A stretch of 15,807 nt of DNA from Prevotellaceae bacterium (lineage in GTDB: Bacteria > Bacteroidota > Bacteroidia > Bacteroidales > UBA932). Every line of letters begins with the position of its first letter. Within the stretch, counting starts at the first letter, position 1. Positions 13,775-15,807 of this stretch are shown piece by piece. The notes below the pieces were generated by a model. That model was not told the DNA's origin, ran no database searches, and was given only the letters and a program-made list of their open reading frames with translations. The stretch spans positions 1-15,807 of the forward strand of contig JAITSM010000163.1 of assembly GCA_031287815.1 (NCBI GenBank), given 5' to 3'. A program made the position numbers and the translations under genes.

Positions 13775-14561
13775 TACGGACAGTTATTCGCCCGATATAT
13801 TTCCCATTGCCGCCGGTTTGGGTAACGGGCACGTCTTTTCCGTCCAGGTTTTTCCGGACGTCCGGCGTTTCCAGAAAGGTGTGGGAATGCCCGCCGATAA
13901 TTAGATCGATGTTCCGGGAATTTTCGGCCAGTTTCACGTCTTCCTCGTATCCGATATGCGAGAGGCAAATGACGAGGTCGCAATGCTGTTCTTTTAATTG
14001 TTTGGCCATAGCGTTTGCGGTTTCCACCGGGTCGCTGATAACGATGCCCTCCCAGTTCTTCCCAAACGACACGGGCGTCAAGTCGGTGCCGACGCCCACA
14101 ATGCCTATCTTAAAACCGCCTTTTTCCACTATGGCGTAAGGCTTCACAAAGGGGCGCAACGCGGTTTCGGACACATCGTAATTGGCCGTGATGATTCCGA
14201 ATTTCGCTTCCTGCAACCGTTTCACCAGCGAATCTATGCCGTTGTCAAATTCATGGTTGCCCAGACAGGCAAAGTCGTAGCCCATAGCATTCATCAATTC
14301 GATTTCGACGGCGCCGAAAAACAGGTTATAGTAAGGCGTTCCCTGAAAAATATCGCCGGCGCTGAGGAGCAGCACATTTTCCTCCTCCGCGCGCACCTGT
14401 TGAATGTAGGTGGCCATGCGCACCATGCCGCCCCTATTGTTTTTATCGGGCTCCACCTGACTGTGCACGTCGTTGGTATGAATGATTGTGATCTGTTTGC
14501 TTTGCGCAAAGCCGGAAACCGCATACCAGCCGATCAGTAATAATAAGAAAGTTTTTTTCAT
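13767..14561 (-). CDS. Secreted metallophosphatase, N-terminal half of a UshA-like 5'-nucleotidase
   Basis: A 264-residue calcineurin-like phosphoesterase with a signal peptide (MKKTFLLLLIGWYAVSGFA, likely cut near residue 19). All metal motifs are present: D31 and H33 in HTNDVHS, D70 in SAGDIFQG, N102 and H103 in LGNHEFDNG, H202 in CLSHIG, and H225 and H227 in GGHSHT. The protein stops where UshA would continue into the 5'-nucleotidase C domain, which is encoded by the upstream gene at 14637-15434. Together they should dephosphorylate nucleotides or related phosphoesters in the periplasm. ATG 14561 is preferred to a GTG nine bases upstream, because it gives a clean basic signal-peptide start. 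A split of this kind is usual in Bacteroidales rather than a frameshift. Confidence 0.92.
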   Translation of the reverse strand: MKKTFLLLLIGWYAVSGFAQSKQITIIHTNDVHSQVEPDKNNRGGMVRMATYIQQVRAEEENVLLLSAGDIFQGTPYYNLFFGAVEIELMNAMGYDFACLGNHEFDNGIDSLVKRLQEAKFGIITANYDVSETALRPFVKPYAIVEKGGFKIGIVGVGTDLTPVSFGKNWEGIVISDPVETANAMAKQLKEQHCDLVICLSHIGYEEDVKLAENSRNIDLIIGGHSHTFLETPDVRKNLDGKDVPVTQTGGNGKYIGRITVRKN

Positions 14562-14666
14562 GGTAGTCACTAGTCGTTAGTCGTTAGTTGTTCGTCGTTA
14601 GTTGGCTGGCGCCAGCCAATTCTCAATTCTCCATTTTCAATTCTCCATTTTCAATTCTCCATTCAC
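14562..14666. repeat. Heptad tract 6, the longest, with 18-bp palindrome
   Basis: Fifteen 7-bp units fill the gap between the two nucleotidase genes. Left words are of the GTTAGTC type (14562-14603), the centre is GGCTGGC and GCCAGCC (14604-14617), and right words alternate AATTCTC and CATTTTC (14618-14666). The core TTGGCTGGCGCCAGCCAA (14602-14619) is a perfect palindrome. Phase is unbroken throughout. The tract begins at the base next to one start codon and runs into the coding 3' end of the upstream gene. Confidence 0.85.
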
Positions 14667-15434
14667 CACCGTTCTTCCGTCAAGGGTGGCGGTGATTGGT
14701 TTGCCGGCGGCGGTGAGCGATTTTATGTAGGCAATCATGCCGTCGCGTACGGTCATGCCAGTCCGTTCTACGGCCACAGCATGCAACAAGGCCTCCATTC
14801 CGTCGCCTCCTTCGGCCACAAAGCTGTTTGTGATGAGGCGGTACATTTTTTCATCGTCCACTTCGGCGTTGTTTATGCGCAGCGATTTCACCTCTTTTTG
14901 CGCAATGGCCAGGCGAACGTTGCCCATCGGCTGTACGTTCCGTTCGGCAAAGAGGGTGGCCAGCTCGCGCAGGTAACGCCCTTGAATCGTCAGTATCACC
15001 AAATCGTTTTCAAAAGGATATAACGCATAGATATCATACAAGCGAACAGCTCCCGCCGCCAAAGAACTGCGGATACCGCCGAAGTTGTACAACGACACGT
15101 CAGCCGGCCAGCCCTGCTGTTCGGCAATGCGGAGGAGCGCATCCGCCGTGAAGTTGGAAAGCAGCGATTCCGGCCTTCCGGCCACAGGCATGTCCACCTC
15201 CGATTGCCCGATAACTTCGTTCATCAGCGCATCCATTGCCGGCTTGTACTTGTCCAGAATCGCTTGCGCCGCCGCATCGGGCTGCGCGTCCAGGGTGCTG
15301 TCCACCGGCTGCATGAAGGAGGTAATGGTTATTTTTCCCGCCGGCGACGGCGCCGTTGCCGCAGGTTTACAGGCATACAAAACCACTCCCGGCAACAGGA
15401 GCAAGAGAAGTTTTAGTTGAAAATTATTAGTCAT
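14637..15434 (-). CDS. Lipoprotein with 5'-nucleotidase C-terminal domain
   Basis: A 265-residue protein with a lipoprotein signal (hydrophobic LKLLLLLLPGVVLYAC, lipid Cys22), so it is membrane-anchored in the envelope. The rest is a 5_nucleotid_C domain: LLSNFTADALLRIAE (91-105), then YNFGGIRSSLAAGAVRLYDI (116-135) and ALYPFENDLVILTIQGRYL (137-155). These carry the N-x-G-G-x-R and P-F-x-N-x-L substrate-binding signatures that hold the nucleoside base. The catalytic metal domain is supplied by the downstream gene (13767-14561). ATG 15434 lies in a 7-bp repeat. The C-terminal residues (about VNGELKMEN) are encoded by another heptad repeat and are probably not functional. Confidence 0.9.
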   Translation of the reverse strand: MTNNFQLKLLLLLLPGVVLYACKPAATAPSPAGKITITSFMQPVDSTLDAQPDAAAQAILDKYKPAMDALMNEVIGQSEVDMPVAGRPESLLSNFTADALLRIAEQQGWPADVSLYNFGGIRSSLAAGAVRLYDIYALYPFENDLVILTIQGRYLRELATLFAERNVQPMGNVRLAIAQKEVKSLRINNAEVDDEKMYRLITNSFVAEGGDGMEALLHAVAVERTGMTVRDGMIAYIKSLTAAGKPITATLDGRTVVNGELKMEN

Positions 15435-15451
15435 AAGTCACAAGTCGTAAG
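15424..15451. repeat. Heptad tract 7, over the lipoprotein start codon
   Basis: Four 7-bp units: TTATTAG, TCATAAG, TCACAAG and TCGTAAG. The minus-strand ATG (15434-15432) lies within the second unit. Confidence 0.6.
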
Positions 15452-15457
15452 TTTTTG

Positions 15458-15465
15458 CGAAGATA
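15458..15465 (-). promoter_or_regulatory. Candidate -7 box for the nucleotidase pair
   Basis: TATCTTCG on the minus strand is one mismatch from TAnnTTTG and lies 23 bp upstream of the lipoprotein ATG. No -33 TTTG is seen at the right distance, so support is weak. Confidence 0.35.
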
Positions 15466-15697
15466 GTAAAAAATAAATAATGTATCGCTCGCTAGCGCTA
15501 TTGCCGTCGGCTTAAGCTGACGGTTTAAAGGGGCTTCTTCGTCCGAACGGGGATTTTTACTGGCAAAAGTGGTGTATAAACGGTAGCCTACAAAGAAGCC
15601 GCCCGTTTCCACAGGCGGTTGCTTTTAACTTTTAGTTTTTAACTTAATTTGATAGGGCGGACAAGGTAGAACCTTGACCGGACAGGGAGGCAGCAAA
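15466..15697. other. Gene-poor stretch with inverted repeats
   Basis: No credible gene. It holds an interrupted palindrome CCGTC-G-GCTTAAGC-T-GACGG (15504-15523) and CGCTAGCG (15490-15497). A hairpin lies around 15596-15624 (CCGCC with GGCGG, then TTTTAACTTTT) and resembles a degenerate copy of the GCCGCCCG hairpins at 2764 and 3444. A small stem CAAGGT-AGA-ACCTTG (15662-15676) follows. A 61-codon minus frame here has no family features and is not called. Confidence 0.4.
15621..15648. repeat. Heptad tract 8
   Basis: Four T-rich 7-bp units: GCTTTTA, ACTTTTA, GTTTTTA and ACTTAAT. They directly follow the hairpin at 15596-15618. Low complexity makes this the weakest tract. Confidence 0.4.
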
Positions 15698-15728
15698 AAA
15701 GCCGGAACGTCAAAAACATTCCGGCTTT
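15694..15728 (-). terminator. Terminator of a minus-strand gene beyond the right edge
   Basis: AAAGCCGGAA (15698-15707) pairs with TTCCGGCTTT (15719-15728) around an 11-nt loop. On the minus strand the stem is followed by six Us, so it terminates transcription entering from the right. The 80 bases to its right have open minus frames ending at 15738 or 15769, but neither short tail could be assigned to a family. Confidence 0.75.
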
Positions 15729-15807
15729 GCAGTGAAGCTATGTGCTGTTTCTCCCGATTGAAAAACAGCTAATGACATCTTGTACAAGCCCAGCCGGAAG
15801 CAGTACA

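Noticed and set aside
13767..15434. Frameshifted or broken ushA
   Set aside because: Each half has its own export signal, start and stop, and the spacer is about 75 bp. That fits two genuine genes rather than a single mutated one.
15427..15612. 61-codon minus frame upstream of the lipoprotein gene
   Set aside because: It runs through inverted repeats and the heptad tract, overlaps the lipoprotein start, and shows no family features.
15738..15806. C-terminal fragment of a minus-strand protein at the right edge
   Set aside because: Two or three short frames are equally possible and none matches a family I can name, so no coding call was made.

Overview
The window looks like chromosomal DNA of a Bacteroidota bacterium, most likely Bacteroidales. 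Four kinds of sign agree. Promoter-like sites match the Bacteroidetes consensus (TTTG, about 20 nt, TAnnTTTG). Shine-Dalgarno boxes are essentially absent. The gene types fit: an RRM RNA-binding protein, a Bacteroidetes-style TamB, a UshA-like enzyme split into two genes, and a DUF2156/GNAT pair. Finally, rbfA is followed by a LolE/FtsX-type permease. No rRNA, tRNA, CRISPR, phage or insertion sequence was recognised.

Layout. The left edge holds the last codons of an RRM gene (+) and its terminator. Next come a two-gene minus operon (DUF2156 acyltransferase-like, then GNAT), a divergently transcribed OmpR/PhoB-type response regulator with no adjacent kinase, and a small toxin-antitoxin pair (antitoxin and PIN RNase) bracketed by two near-identical GC-rich hairpins. 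A minus unit with tamB and a YgjP-like zinc peptidase follows, divergent from lpxB (lipid A synthesis). lpxB converges on trpS across a 671-bp spacer. trpS is divergent from the rbfA, permease, yraN operon (+). That operon converges on a minus pair encoding the two halves of a 5'-nucleotidase: a lipoprotein C-terminal domain and a secreted metallophosphatase. The right edge carries a terminator for a minus-strand gene outside the window.

Envelope work dominates: TamB, LpxB, the LolE-like permease and the periplasmic nucleotidase. Translation genes (trpS, rbfA) are interspersed.

Two non-coding patterns stand out. (1) From about 9946 to the right end, most gene boundaries carry degenerate tandem repeats with a strict 7-bp period. 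The words differ between loci. I count about 60 heptads in eight tracts. They often run over stop codons, abut or contain start codons, and twice surround an in-phase GC palindrome. I saw none left of 9946. (2) Between the convergent lpxB and trpS genes lies an array of eight 42-bp units (six intact, one degenerate at each end). Each intact unit has a 20-bp palindrome and an A-tract/T-tract, and two unit types alternate. The 42-bp period is both four B-DNA turns and six heptads. These two patterns are the best candidates for something undescribed. Their function is not visible from sequence alone.
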